A stretch of 64,000 nucleotides of DNA from Cellulomonas pakistanensis (GTDB lineage Bacteria > Actinomycetota > Actinomycetes > Actinomycetales > Cellulomonadaceae). Under the pieces are notes generated by a model. That model ran no database searches, was not told where the DNA came from, and was given only the letters and a program-made list of their open reading frames with translations. Positions 42,526-52,177 of this stretch are shown piece by piece. A program made the translations under genes and the position numbers. Numbering within the stretch: the first letter of the stretch is position 1; each line of letters opens with the position of its first letter. The stretch spans positions 41,574-105,573 of the forward strand of contig NZ_BONO01000016.1 in NCBI RefSeq assembly GCF_016862755.1. Direction: 5' to 3'.

Positions 42526-43553
42526 GCCGTCGCCACGACGTGCTCGGCCATCGCCGGGATGACCCGCTCGCCGTACATCCGCAGGGTCTCGTCCTTGTTG
42601 TCGTGCTGCAGGTAGCCGGCGAACTGGGTGACCCCGAGCGCGCGCAGCGCCTGCAGCTTCTCGACGTGCTCGCGCGGGGTGCCGATCAGGCAGAACCGCT
42701 CGACGATCTCGTCCGGCACGAACTGGGTGTGCGAGTTCCCGGCGCGGCCGTGCTCGTTGTAGTCGTAGCCCTGCCGGCCGGCGATGTAGTCGGTGAGGGC
42801 CTTCGGCACCTGCGACCCCTGGCCGTACTTCGCGACGATGTCCGCGACGTGGTTGCCGACCATGCCGCCGAACCACCGGCACTGCTCCCGCATGTGCGCC
42901 CGGGCCGCCGGGGAGTCGCCGTCGCCGACGTACATGGGCGCCGCGACGCAGAACTTGATGGCGTCGGGGTCGCGGCCCGCGGCCTCCGCGGAGTCCCGGA
43001 CGGTGCGGATCATCCAGGACGCGATCTCCGGGTCGGCGCACTGCAGGATGAACCCGTCGCCGACCTCGCCGGTCAGCTTGAGCGCCAGCGGTCCGTACGC
43101 GGCGACCCACACCTCGAGCGCCGAGCCACGGGACCACGGGAACTGGACCTTGCGGCCGTTGTGCTCGACGGCCCGGGAGTTGGCGAGCTCCCGGATGACG
43201 TGGATCGACTCGCGCAGCGTGGCGAGGTTGGACGGCCGGCCGGCGAGCGTGCGCACCGCCGAGTCGCCGCGGCCGATCCCGCACACCGTGCGGTTGCCGT
43301 ACATCTCGTTGAGCGTGGCGAACGAGGACGCCAGCACGGTCCAGTCCCGGGTGGCCGGGTTGGTGACCATCGGGCCCACGATCACCTTGCGGGTGGCCGC
43401 GAGGATCTGCGAGAACACCACGAACGGCTCCTGCCACAGCAGGTGCGAGTCGAAGGTCCAGACGTAGTCGAACCCGTGGGTCTCCGCCTGGCGGGCCAGG
43501 TCGACCACCCGGGACGCGGGCGGGTCGTTCTGCAGGACGACGCCGAACTCCAT
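42522..43553 (-). CDS. Luciferase-like flavin/F420-type oxidoreductase of pyrimidine cluster
   Basis: Protein of 343 aa with the TIM-barrel bacterial-luciferase fold: EFGVVLQNDPPASRVVDLAR, YVWTFDSHLLWQEPFVVFSQ, VGPMVTNPATRDWTVLASSF and the phosphate-binding CGIGRGDSAVRTLAGR. It resembles a subgroup often annotated F420-dependent (TIGR03842-type) and found near hydantoin/pyrimidine genes, though some members occur in organisms lacking F420. The operon has no PreA/PreT dihydropyrimidine dehydrogenase, so this enzyme could act at the reductive or another flavin step; that is inference. AAGGAGGG lies nine bases before the ATG. Confidence 0.85.
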   Translation of the reverse strand: MEFGVVLQNDPPASRVVDLARQAETHGFDYVWTFDSHLLWQEPFVVFSQILAATRKVIVGPMVTNPATRDWTVLASSFATLNEMYGNRTVCGIGRGDSAVRTLAGRPSNLATLRESIHVIRELANSRAVEHNGRKVQFPWSRGSALEVWVAAYGPLALKLTGEVGDGFILQCADPEIASWMIRTVRDSAEAAGRDPDAIKFCVAAPMYVGDGDSPAARAHMREQCRWFGGMVGNHVADIVAKYGQGSQVPKALTDYIAGRQGYDYNEHGRAGNSHTQFVPDEIVERFCLIGTPREHVEKLQALRALGVTQFAGYLQHDNKDETLRMYGERVIPAMAEHVVATA

Positions 43554-43584
43554 GGCGCGGCCCTCCTTCCGGGGTCGAGGGGCG

Positions 43585-45018
43585 TCAGATCAGGTACTGG
43601 GACAGGCCGCGCTTGACGTACTTGCCGTGGCCGGCGCGGCCCAGGAACAGCCCGCCGTCGACGACGACCTCGCCGCGGGACAGCACCGTGTCGACGTGCC
43701 CGTCGACCTCGAAGCCCTCCCAGGCCGAGTAGTCCATGGCCATGTGGTGCGACTTCCCGAGCCCGATCGAGGTGTGCCCGTTCGGGTCGTAGACCACGAC
43801 GTCCGCGTCGGCGCCGGGCGCGAGCACGCCCTTCTGCCCGTACATGCCGAACATCCGCGCCGGTGTGGTGCAGCAGATCTCGACCCAGCGCTCCAGGCTG
43901 ATCTCGCCGGTGACGACGCCCTGGTAGAGCAGGTCCATCCGGTGCTCGACGGAGCCGATGCCGTTCGGGATCTTGGAGAAGTCCCCGAGGCCCAGCTCCT
44001 TCTGGTCCGTCATGCAGAACGGGCAGTGGTCCGTGGACACGAGCTGCAGGTCGTTGGTCCGCAGCGAGTTCCACATCTGGTGCTGGTGGCCCTCGTGCTT
44101 GGAGCGCAGCGGGGTCGAGCAGACGTACTTCGCGCCCTCGAAGTCGCCCCACCGCTCGCTGCTCGCGCCGAGGTGGTCCTCGAGCGACAGGTAGAGGTAC
44201 TGCGGGCAGGTCTCGCCGAACACGTTCTGGCCGCGGTCGCGAGCCTGGGCGATCTGCTCGGCGGCCTGCTTGGCGGAGACGTGCACGACGTACAGCGGCG
44301 CCCCGGTCAGGTCGGCGAGCATGATCGCGCGGTGCGTCGCCTCCTCCTCGGCCTGCCAGGGCCGGGAGACCCCGTGGTAGTACGGGCTGGTCTCGCCGCG
44401 GGCGACGTGCTGCTGCACGAGGGTGTCGATGACCGACCCGTTCTCGGCGTGCATCATGATCATCGCGCCGTTGTCGGACGCCTTCTGCATGGCCCGCAGG
44501 ATCTGGCCGTCGTCCGACAGGAACACGCCCTTGTAGGCCATGAACAGCTTGAAGGACGTGACGCCCTCGGCGATCAGCTCGTCCATCGCGTGCAGCGAGG
44601 AGTCCTGCACGTCGGACAGGATCTGGTGGAACGCGTAGTCGACCGCGCAGTTCCCCGCCGCCTTCTGGTGCCACAGCGCGTACTGGTCGACCGGGTTCTC
44701 GTGCGGGTACTGCACGACGAAGTCGACGATCGTGGTCGTGCCGCCCCAGGCCGCCGCGGTGGTGCCGGTCTCGAAGGTGTCGGACGCGAACGTGCCGCCG
44801 AACGGCATCTCCATGTGGGTGTGCGCGTCGATGCCCCCGGGGATGACGTACTTGCCGGTCGCGTCGATCACGCGGTCGACGGTGCTGCGCAGGTCGACGC
44901 CCAGGGCCGTCGAGCCCGGCTGCAGCAGCGCGACGATCGTCTCGCCGTCGACGAGCACGTCCGCGGCGCCGCGCCCGGTCGCGTTGACGACGGTGCCGCC
45001 GGTGATGAGGGTCCTCAT
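43585..45018 (-). CDS. hydA: Dihydropyrimidinase (D-hydantoinase)
   Basis: Cyclic amidohydrolase of 477 aa that opens dihydrouracil or dihydrothymine (or hydantoins) to N-carbamoyl-beta-amino acids. Metal ligands His66 and His68 in DAHTHMEMPFGG, the carbamylated Lys157 in SFKLFMAYKG, later HVSAKQAAEQIA and STDHCPFCMTDQK. Length and motifs fit dihydropyrimidinase rather than allantoinase. GGGAGGA lies seven bases before the ATG. It lies 20 bases after the amidohydrolase that would take its product. Confidence 0.95.
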   Translation of the reverse strand: MRTLITGGTVVNATGRGAADVLVDGETIVALLQPGSTALGVDLRSTVDRVIDATGKYVIPGGIDAHTHMEMPFGGTFASDTFETGTTAAAWGGTTTIVDFVVQYPHENPVDQYALWHQKAAGNCAVDYAFHQILSDVQDSSLHAMDELIAEGVTSFKLFMAYKGVFLSDDGQILRAMQKASDNGAMIMMHAENGSVIDTLVQQHVARGETSPYYHGVSRPWQAEEEATHRAIMLADLTGAPLYVVHVSAKQAAEQIAQARDRGQNVFGETCPQYLYLSLEDHLGASSERWGDFEGAKYVCSTPLRSKHEGHQHQMWNSLRTNDLQLVSTDHCPFCMTDQKELGLGDFSKIPNGIGSVEHRMDLLYQGVVTGEISLERWVEICCTTPARMFGMYGQKGVLAPGADADVVVYDPNGHTSIGLGKSHHMAMDYSAWEGFEVDGHVDTVLSRGEVVVDGGLFLGRAGHGKYVKRGLSQYLI

Positions 45019-45038
45019 GCCTCGTCCTCCCGGGCCGG

Positions 45039-45887
45039 TCAGGGCGCCACGATGGGGCCGTAGGCGTCCGGCCGGCGGTCGCGGAAGAACTGCCACCGCT
45101 CCCGGGTCGTCCGGATCGCGTCCAGGTCCAGGTCGCGGATGAGCAGCTCGTTCTCCGACGACGAGCCGACGTCGCCGACGTAGTTGCCGTCCGGACCGAC
45201 GGCGTAGGACGAGCCGTAGAAGTTCACGGCCTCGTCGCCGTACTCGTTGTCCTCGAGCCCGACGCGGTTGTTCGCGATGACGTAGTAGCCGTTCGCGATG
45301 GCGGCGGCGGGCTGCTCGACCTCCCACAGCTTGTTCGAGATGCCGGGGGCCGTGGCGTTCGGGTTGAACACGATCTCCGCGCCGTTCAGCGCGAGCACCC
45401 GCCAGCCCTCCGGGAAGTGCCGGTCGTAGCAGATGTTGACGCCGATCTTCCCGACCGCCGTCTCGAACACCGGGTAGCCCTGGTTGCCGGGCCGGAAGTA
45501 GAACTTCTCCCAGAACTTCGGCAGGTGCGGGATGTGGTGCTTGCGGTACGTGCCGAGCAGGGTGCCGTCCGCGTCGATGACCGCCGCCGTGTTGTAGAGC
45601 ACGCCGGGCTGGTCCTCCTCGTAGATCGGCAGCACGATGACGATGCCGAGCTCCTTGGCCAGCGCCGAGAACCGGTCGGTGGTCGGGCCCGGGATCGTCT
45701 CGGCGTACTCGTAGTACTTCGTGTCCTGGGTGATGCCGAAGTACGGGCCGTAGAACAGCTCCTGGAAGCCGATCACCTGCGCGCCCTCGGCCGCCGCCTT
45801 GCGCGTCCAGTCCTCGTGCAGCTGGATCATCGACTCCTTGTCGCCGGTCCAGGTGGCCTGGGTGAAGGCGACGCGCACGACTGACAT
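45039..45887 (-). CDS. Nitrilase-superfamily amidohydrolase, likely beta-ureidopropionase
   Basis: Protein of 282 aa with the Glu-Lys-Cys triad: Glu43 in GFQELFYGPYF, Lys116 in TYRKHHIPHLP, Cys153 in GVNICYDRHFPEGWR. Members with the FYGPYF and HHIPHLPKFWEKFYF segments are N-carbamoyl-beta-alanine or N-carbamoylputrescine amidases. Placement directly upstream of dihydropyrimidinase favours the first: release of CO2, ammonia and beta-alanine. First gene of the leftward operon, with GGAGG seven bases before the ATG. Confidence 0.9.
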   Translation of the reverse strand: MSVVRVAFTQATWTGDKESMIQLHEDWTRKAAAEGAQVIGFQELFYGPYFGITQDTKYYEYAETIPGPTTDRFSALAKELGIVIVLPIYEEDQPGVLYNTAAVIDADGTLLGTYRKHHIPHLPKFWEKFYFRPGNQGYPVFETAVGKIGVNICYDRHFPEGWRVLALNGAEIVFNPNATAPGISNKLWEVEQPAAAIANGYYVIANNRVGLEDNEYGDEAVNFYGSSYAVGPDGNYVGDVGSSSENELLIRDLDLDAIRTTRERWQFFRDRRPDAYGPIVAP

Positions 45888-45968
45888 GAGGGACCTCCGC
45901 GTGGTGGTGGGACCGGGACCGGGCCGCCGTGAGGGGCCCGATGGGAATGTGACTGTGGGGGTTGAACA

Positions 45969-45986
45969 TTTCTGCGGCGTTTCTGC
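45969..45986. promoter_or_regulatory. Direct repeat TTTCTGC in the amidase/MocR divergent region
   Basis: TTTCTGC occurs at 45969-45975 and 45980-45986, start points 11 bases apart, about one helical turn. It lies in the AT-richer centre of the 192-base gap between the amidohydrolase and the divergent MocR gene. MocR/GntR regulators often bind phased direct repeats, so this is a candidate operator. Confidence 0.4.
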
Positions 45987-46079
45987 CGGTAACGGCCCCG
46001 AGAACGTCGATGACGGGCCTGTAAACACTCGGGCCCCGGGTTGCGGGCCGGGCCTCGAGCAGGTGCGCGCGGGGGCACG

Positions 46080-47588
46080 ATGACGCCCATGGACGTGGCC
46101 CAGCACGTGGAGGACCGCAGTCCACGCGGCATCGCCGCCGCCGTGTCGCGCCTGGTGCGCAGCGGGGACCTGCGGCCGGGCGACCGGCTGCCCACCGTGC
46201 GCCGGCTCGCCGCCGACCTCGGCGTCAGCCCGGCGACCGTGAGCGGCGCGTGGCAGGCGCTGGCCGCGGTCGGGCTGGTGGCGTCGCGCGGGCGGGCGGG
46301 AACCGTGGTGCTGCCGGAGCCGGCGTCGTGGCTGCCGCCGCGGTACCGGGACCTCGCGGCCGGCGGCCGGTCGGCGGGCGGGACGGAGCCGGGCGGGACG
46401 GCGCGGCCGCTGCCGGGTGCGGCGACCGGCACGCCGGGGCGCTCACCGGTCGCCGCGGCCCCGGCCACCCGCCCCGGGCGCCCGCTCGACCTGTCGACCG
46501 GCACCCCCGACCCCGCGCTGCTCCCGCCGCTCGGCCGCGCCCTCGCCCGGGTCGCCGCCGCCACGCCCGCCGCGGGCACCGGCTCGTACCTGGGCGCCCC
46601 CGTCGTCGAGCCGCTGGAGCGCCTGCTGCGCACGTCCTGGCCGTTCACGCCGCAGCGGGTGACGGTCGTCGACGGCGCGGTGGACGCGATGAGCCGCACG
46701 CTCGAGCAGCTCGCGGGGTTCGGCGACCGGGTCGTGGTCGAGGACCCGTCGTTCCCGCCGATCTTCGACCTGTGCGACCAGCTCGGCCTGGAACGCGTCC
46801 CGGTGCCGCTCGACCGGCAGGGCCTGCGACCGGACGCGCTGGCGGCCGCGCTGCGCACCGGCGCGGAGGTCGTGGTCCTGCAGCCCCGCGCGCACAACCC
46901 GACGGGCGTCTCGATGACCTCGACCCGGGCGCGGGAGCTCGCGGCGGTCGTCCGGAAGCACCTGGCCCAGACGCCCGGCGCGGGGCTCACGATCGTCGAG
47001 GACGACCACTCCGGCGAGATCGCCTCGTCCGCCGACGTGTCGCTCGGCAGCCACCTGCCCGACCGGGTCGTGCACGTGCGGTCGTACTCCAAGTCGCACG
47101 GGCCCGACCTGCGCATCGCGGCGGTCGGCGGGCCGGCGGCGGTGCTGGACCGGGTCGTCGCGCGGCGGATGCTCGGGCCGGGGTGGACGAGCCGGCTGCT
47201 GCAGCACGTGCTCGCCGACCTGCTCGACGACGGCGAGGCGCTCGCGGCCGTCGCCCAGGCCCGCCGGACGTACTACGCGCGGCAGCGCGCGCTGAGCACG
47301 GCGCTCGCCGGGCACGGGGTCGAGGTGCAGCCCGGCGACGGGATCAACCTCTGGGTGCCGGTGGCCGACGAGGCGACGGCGCTCGTGCGGCTGGCGGCGG
47401 CGGGGATCCGGGTCGCGCCGGGCCGGCCGTTCCGCGCGGGGTCGGGCCCCGACGACGGCCCGGACGCCGACGCGGACCCGCCGGCCGGTGGCGCGGGCCA
47501 CGTCCGGGTGACGGTCGGCGCCCTGTCGGGCGGCCCGGACGAGGTGCAACGCGTGGCGACCGCCCTGTCCCTCGCGGCCCTCCCGTAG
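46080..47588 (+). CDS. MocR-type regulator (GntR HTH plus aminotransferase domain)
   Basis: Protein of 502 aa. The GntR winged helix comes first (RSPRGIAAAVSRLVRSGDLR, GDRLPTVRRLAADLGVSPAT, VSGAWQALAAVGLVASRGRA). A Pro/Ala linker is followed by a class I aminotransferase-like domain with VVLQPRAHNPTGVSMT, IVEDDHSGEI and the PLP-Lys segment RSYSKSHGPDLRIAAVGG. MocR proteins sense PLP adducts of amino compounds. Divergent from the pyrimidine operon, it probably responds to beta-alanine or a related amine. The start at 46080 or 46089 is undecided. Confidence 0.9.
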   Translation: MTPMDVAQHVEDRSPRGIAAAVSRLVRSGDLRPGDRLPTVRRLAADLGVSPATVSGAWQALAAVGLVASRGRAGTVVLPEPASWLPPRYRDLAAGGRSAGGTEPGGTARPLPGAATGTPGRSPVAAAPATRPGRPLDLSTGTPDPALLPPLGRALARVAAATPAAGTGSYLGAPVVEPLERLLRTSWPFTPQRVTVVDGAVDAMSRTLEQLAGFGDRVVVEDPSFPPIFDLCDQLGLERVPVPLDRQGLRPDALAAALRTGAEVVVLQPRAHNPTGVSMTSTRARELAAVVRKHLAQTPGAGLTIVEDDHSGEIASSADVSLGSHLPDRVVHVRSYSKSHGPDLRIAAVGGPAAVLDRVVARRMLGPGWTSRLLQHVLADLLDDGEALAAVAQARRTYYARQRALSTALAGHGVEVQPGDGINLWVPVADEATALVRLAAAGIRVAPGRPFRAGSGPDDGPDADADPPAGGAGHVRVTVGALSGGPDEVQRVATALSLAALP

Positions 47589-47598
47589 CGCCCCGTGT

Positions 47599-47664
47599 CG
47601 CCGAGATGGCAACTCTCGGCTGTCCGGGGACGCCCGCGCACAGCCGAGAGTTGCCATCTCGGCG
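47599..47664. terminator. 25-bp perfect inverted repeat after MocR gene
   Basis: Arms 47599-47623 and 47640-47664 are complementary at all 25 positions (left arm begins cgccgagatggcaactctcg), loop of 16 bases. It starts 11 bases after the MocR stop. The stem is less GC-rich than the genome and far longer than needed for termination. Confidence 0.65.
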
Positions 47665-47675
47665 GGCAGGTACGT

Positions 47676-47735
47676 CGAGTCTCCGTTCCCGGACTGTGTG
47701 GGCGCGCGGGGGCGCAGTGCGGAAGTGGAGACTCG
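47676..47735. terminator. Second inverted repeat beside the 25-bp repeat
   Basis: Arms 47676-47689 (cgagtctccgttcc) and 47721-47735 (ggaagtggagactcg) pair with one bulged base, 31-base loop. It lies 12 bases beyond the preceding repeat. Could belong to the same termination region or insulate the F420-related operon that follows. Confidence 0.45.
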
Positions 47736-47737
47736 GC

Positions 47738-48050
47738 GGGCGTGGGCGTGGGCGTGGGCGGGCGCGGTGCGCGGGAGGGCGCGGCGGCGGCGCCCGCGGG
47801 CGTAGGGTGGTTCCGGACCAGGCCGGATATGGCCTGGGTGTCGCCGCCCGCGCATGGGCGGCGCGGCCACCGGGCGCGACGTGCACCCTCCCCGGCCCGC
47901 AGCGGCGGACGCCCTCGCGCGTCGCCACGGGACCGCCTCCCCCAGCGTCCACCGTCGGACCGAGCGTCCGACGCGGGCGCCCGGACCGCTCGACGACGTC
48001 GCCGCGGCCGCGCCCGCGCCGTCGCCGCATCCCGTCAGGAGCCCCGCCCC
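47738..48050 (+). promoter_or_regulatory. Structured leader of the F420-0 type transporter operon
   Basis: No gene seen. A short gtgggc hexamer repeat lies near 47741-47765. Two consecutive perfect hairpins follow: ccaggcc/ggcctgg (47818-47824, 47831-47837) and cgccgccc/gggcggcg (47842-47849, 47856-47863). CAGGAG at 48036-48041 serves the GTG at 48051. A long structured leader suggests regulation at RNA level, but I find no match to a known riboswitch core. Confidence 0.35.
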
Positions 48051-49106
48051 GTGCGCAGCACCCCCCGCACCAGCACCCGCCCCGCCCGCGCCACCCGCAC
48101 CGCCCGCCTCGCCCTCGCCGCGCCCGCCGCCCTGGCCGTCGCCGCGCTCGCCGCCTGCTCGGGCACCGCCGGCGCCGGCGACGCCCCGGCCGCCGACGGC
48201 ACCGCCGCCGCGTCCGCCTCCGCAAGCGCGTTCGAGCCGGTCACGCTCGACAACTGCGGCACCGAGGTCACCGTCGAGAGCCCGCCGGAGCGCGTCGTCG
48301 CGATCAAGTCGACGTCGATCGAGATGCTGCTCGCGCTCGGCCTGGGGGACCGCCTGGTCGGCACCGCCTTCGCCGACGGACCCGTCCCCGAGGAGTACAC
48401 CGCCGCCTACGACGCCGTCCCGGTGCTGTCCGACAAGGTGCCCGGCCAGGAGGCGCTGCTCGAGGTGCAGCCCGACTTCGTGTACGCCGGGTGGGAGTCG
48501 AACTTCTCCGACGACGGCGCCGGCGAGCGCGCCGCCCTGCAGGGCCTCGGCATCGGCACGTACGTCTCCCCCGCCGCCTGCAAGGAGGAGGGGTACATGC
48601 CGGACCCGCTGACCTTCGACGGCCTGTTCGACGAGATCCGCGAGCTCGCGTCCGTGTTCGGCGTCGAGGACCGCGCGGAGGAGCTGATCGCCGGGCAGCA
48701 GGCGCAGCTGGACGCCGTCGAGCCGCCCGCCGAGGAGACCACCGCGCTCTGGTACTCCTCCGGCGACGACACCCCGTACGTGGGCGCGGGCATCGGCGCG
48801 CCGCAGATGATGCTCGACGCCGCCGGGCTGACGAACATCTTCGCGGACGTGCACGACACCTGGACGTCCGCCGGCTGGGAGCAGGTCGTCGCGGCCGACC
48901 CCGACGTGATCGTCCTGGTCGACGCCACCTGGAACACGGCGGAGTCGAAGATCGAGGCGCTCGAGCAGAACCCGGCCACCGCGCAGCTCACCGCCGTGCG
49001 GGAGCAGCGCTACCTGACCGTGCCGTTCCCCGCCGCCGAGGCGGGCGTCCGGAACGCCGAGGCCGTGGTGTCCCTGTCCGAGCAGCTGGCGGGCCTGGAG
49101 GGCTGA
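48051..49106 (+). CDS. Proposed F420-0 ABC transporter, substrate-binding lipoprotein
   Basis: Lipoprotein of 351 aa: basic start, helix ARLALAAPAALAVAALAAC with lipobox LAAC, then a BtuF-type fold beginning TLDNCGTEVTVESPPERVVA and IKSTSIEMLLALGLGDRLVG. Cys residues in LDNCG and AACKEEGYMPDP recall cobalamin/siderophore binders. The three-gene cassette with the next two genes, directly before fbiA, matches the group proposed to import F420-0 in actinobacteria. That substrate assignment is a genomic-context proposal, not biochemistry. Confidence 0.82.
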   Translation: MRSTPRTSTRPARATRTARLALAAPAALAVAALAACSGTAGAGDAPAADGTAAASASASAFEPVTLDNCGTEVTVESPPERVVAIKSTSIEMLLALGLGDRLVGTAFADGPVPEEYTAAYDAVPVLSDKVPGQEALLEVQPDFVYAGWESNFSDDGAGERAALQGLGIGTYVSPAACKEEGYMPDPLTFDGLFDEIRELASVFGVEDRAEELIAGQQAQLDAVEPPAEETTALWYSSGDDTPYVGAGIGAPQMMLDAAGLTNIFADVHDTWTSAGWEQVVAADPDVIVLVDATWNTAESKIEALEQNPATAQLTAVREQRYLTVPFPAAEAGVRNAEAVVSLSEQLAGLEG

Positions 49107-49114
49107 CCGCGCCG

Positions 49115-50184
49115 ATGACGACCACCGCACCCGCCCACGAGGCGCGCCCCGGGGTTCGGCCCCCGTGGCGGCCGCCGCTGCTGCCGACCCTGCTCGTCGG
49201 GGTCGTGCTGCTGGTCGGCACCGTGCTGGTCTGCGTGACGATCGGCCCGGCGGACATCGCGGTCGCCGACGTCGCGCGGAGCATCGCGGGTCACGTCGGC
49301 CTCGGCCCGGCCGCGGGCGCGGACGGCGGTGTGCCGGTGCTGACCGACGCGATCGTGTGGGAGCTGCGGCTGCCGCGGGTGCTCACCGGCGCGGCGGTCG
49401 GCGCGGGCCTCGCGCTGGCGGGCGCGGTGATGCAGAGCCTGACCCGCAACCCGCTCGCCGACCCGTACCTGCTCGGGCTGTCGTCGGGCGCGTCGCTCGG
49501 CGCGGTGGCGGTGCTGGTCGTCGGGATCGGCCTGCTGCTGCCGGTCGCGGCGTTCGCCGGGGCGCTGGCGGCGCTGGTCGCGACGCTGAGCCTGGCGCGG
49601 GTCGGCGGCGTGCTGACCCCCGGGCGCGCGGTGCTGGCCGGCCTCGCGGTGTCGCAGCTCGCGGCCGCGGGCACGTCGTTCGTCATCTTCTGGTCGGCGA
49701 CCGGCGACTCCTACCGGGAGATCCTCAACTGGCTGCTCGGCTCGCTCGCCGGGTCGACCTGGCAGAGCGTGGCGATCGCCGCCGGGGCGCTGGTCGTCGT
49801 CGGCACCGTGCTGGTCGCGTCGGCGGTGCGGCTGGACGCGTTCGCGTTCGGCGACACCGCGGCCGCCGCGCTCGGCATCCCCGTCGACCGGACCCGGTGG
49901 GTGCTCATGACCCTGGTCGCGCTGCTGACCGGCGCGATGGTCGCGGTGAGCGGGTCGATCGGGTTCGTCGGGCTGGTGCTCCCGCACGCGGTGTCGGCGC
50001 TCACCGGCCCGGCGCACCGGCGGCTGCTGCCGGTCGCCGCGGTCGTCGGGGCGATCTTCCTGGTGTGGGCGGACACCGGCGCCCGCACCCTGTTCGACCC
50101 GCGGGAGCTGCCGGTCGGCATCGTCACGGCGCTGATCGGCGTGCCGGTGTTCGCGGTGCTGCTGCGGCGCGGGAGGGGGTCGGC

Positions 50185-50194
<10 letters not shown>
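49115..50194 (+). CDS. Proposed F420-0 ABC transporter, permease
   Basis: Protein of 359 aa of the BtuC/FecCD permease family with about ten helices. Family motifs: LRLPRVLTGAAVGAGLALAG, AVMQSLTRNPLADPYLLGLS and near the end GSIGFVGLVLPHAVSALTGP with DTGARTLFDPRELPVGIVTA. The ATG lies eight bases after the lipoprotein stop; its own stop overlaps the ATPase start. Confidence 0.9.
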
Positions 50195-51011
<817 letters not shown>

Positions 51012-51015
<4 letters not shown>

Positions 51016-52043
51016 GGATCACCGTCCTGTCCGGCGGCGTCGGCGGCGCCCGGTTCACCCGCGGGCTGCTGGCCCTGCTGCGCGACCGGCTGCCGGACGG
51101 CCGCGGCGGCACCACCGCCGAGGTCACCGTGATCGCGAACACCGGCGACGACATGTGGCTGCACGGCGTCCGGGTCTGCCCGGACCTCGACACCCTCATG
51201 TACACCCTCGGCGGCGCGGTCCACGAGGAGCAGGGCTGGGGCCGGCGCGACGAGACGAGCCGGGTCAGCGCGGACCTCGCGGCGTACGACGTCGGCTGGG
51301 ACTGGTTCACGCTCGGTGACCTCGACCTGGCGACGCACCTGGCGCGCACGCAGTGGCTCCGCGAGGGCCGGACGCTGTCCGAGGCGACGGCGCTGCTGTG
51401 CCGGCGGTGGGGGCTCGCCGAGCAGGGCGTCCGGCTGCTGCCGATGGCGGACGAGCCGGTGGAGACGCACGTGGTGGTCGCGGACCCGGACGCCGGCCCC
51501 GGCGCCGAGCGGACGATCCACTTCGAGGAGTGGTGGGTGCGGCACCGCGCCGCCCTGCCGGCGCTGCGGTTCGTCCAGGTGGGCCTGGGGTCCGCCCAGG
51601 CGGCGCCGGGCGTGCTGGACGCGATCGCGTCGGCCGACGTGGTGGTCGTGCCGCCGTCCAACCCCGTCGTGTCCGTGTCGACGATCCTGGCCGTGCCGGG
51701 CGTCCGCGCCGCGCTGGCCTCGACCGCTGCGCCCGTGGTCGGCGTCTCACCGATCGTCGGCGGCGCGCCCGTGCGCGGGATGGCGGCGCAGTGCCTCGCG
51801 ACGATCGGCGTCGACGCCACGGCGGAGGCGGTCGCGCGGTTCTACGGGCGCCGGGACGACGCGTCGCGGGCGGGCGAGGACGTCGGCGTGCTGGACGCGT
51901 GGCTGGTCGACACCGTCGACGCCGAGGCGGCCGAGAAGCTGGCTGCCGACGGCTGGCGGTCCGCAGCGGCGGCGACGCTGATGACGGACGTGCCGGCGAC
52001 GGCGCGGATCGCGGCCGAGGCGCTGGCGCTCGTCGGGCGCTGA
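51012..52043 (+). CDS. fbiA: FbiA/CofD, 2-phospho-L-lactate (phosphoenolpyruvyl) transferase
   Basis: Protein of 343 aa that transfers the activated C3-phosphate group from CofC/FbiD product to FO, making (dehydro-)F420-0. CofD motifs: VLSGGVGGARFTRGLL (residues 5-20), VIANTGDDMWLHGVRVCPDL DT-type metal and FO site around 41-60, TLGDLDLATHLART, RLLPMADEPVETHV and PPSNPVVSVSTILAVPG. The ATG overlaps the ABC ATPase stop, so the transporter and this enzyme are one operon. Confidence 0.95.
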
Positions 52044-52089
52044 GGGCGGGGCGGGCGGGCGCGCGGTCGACGAGGTCGTCAGAACCGCG

Positions 52090-52119
52090 CGAGGTCGTCA
52101 GACGGTGCTGACGACCTCG
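52090..52119. terminator. Hairpin between convergent fbiA and fbiD
   Basis: Perfect 12-bp stem (cgaggtcgtcag at 52090-52101, ctgacgacctcg at 52108-52119), loop acggtg. An extra direct copy of the left arm lies at 52071-52082 and a partial right arm at 52128-52136. Best read as a bidirectional terminator. Confidence 0.7.
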
Positions 52120-52177
52120 CCGTCATGTGACGACCTGGAACGGGCCGGCGGCAACGCGTCCGGCGCGTCCGGCCACG

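Noticed and set aside
45989..46005. GTAAC-N6-GAGAAC between the amidase and MocR genes considered as a GlnR box
   Set aside because: Spacing of the AC dinucleotides is one base too long and the second half-site is imperfect; not enough to claim nitrogen control.
47738..48050. Cobalamin riboswitch upstream of the BtuF-like gene
   Set aside because: Hairpins exist and GCCACCGG is present at about 47866, but the conserved B12-box context and core elements are not recognisable.
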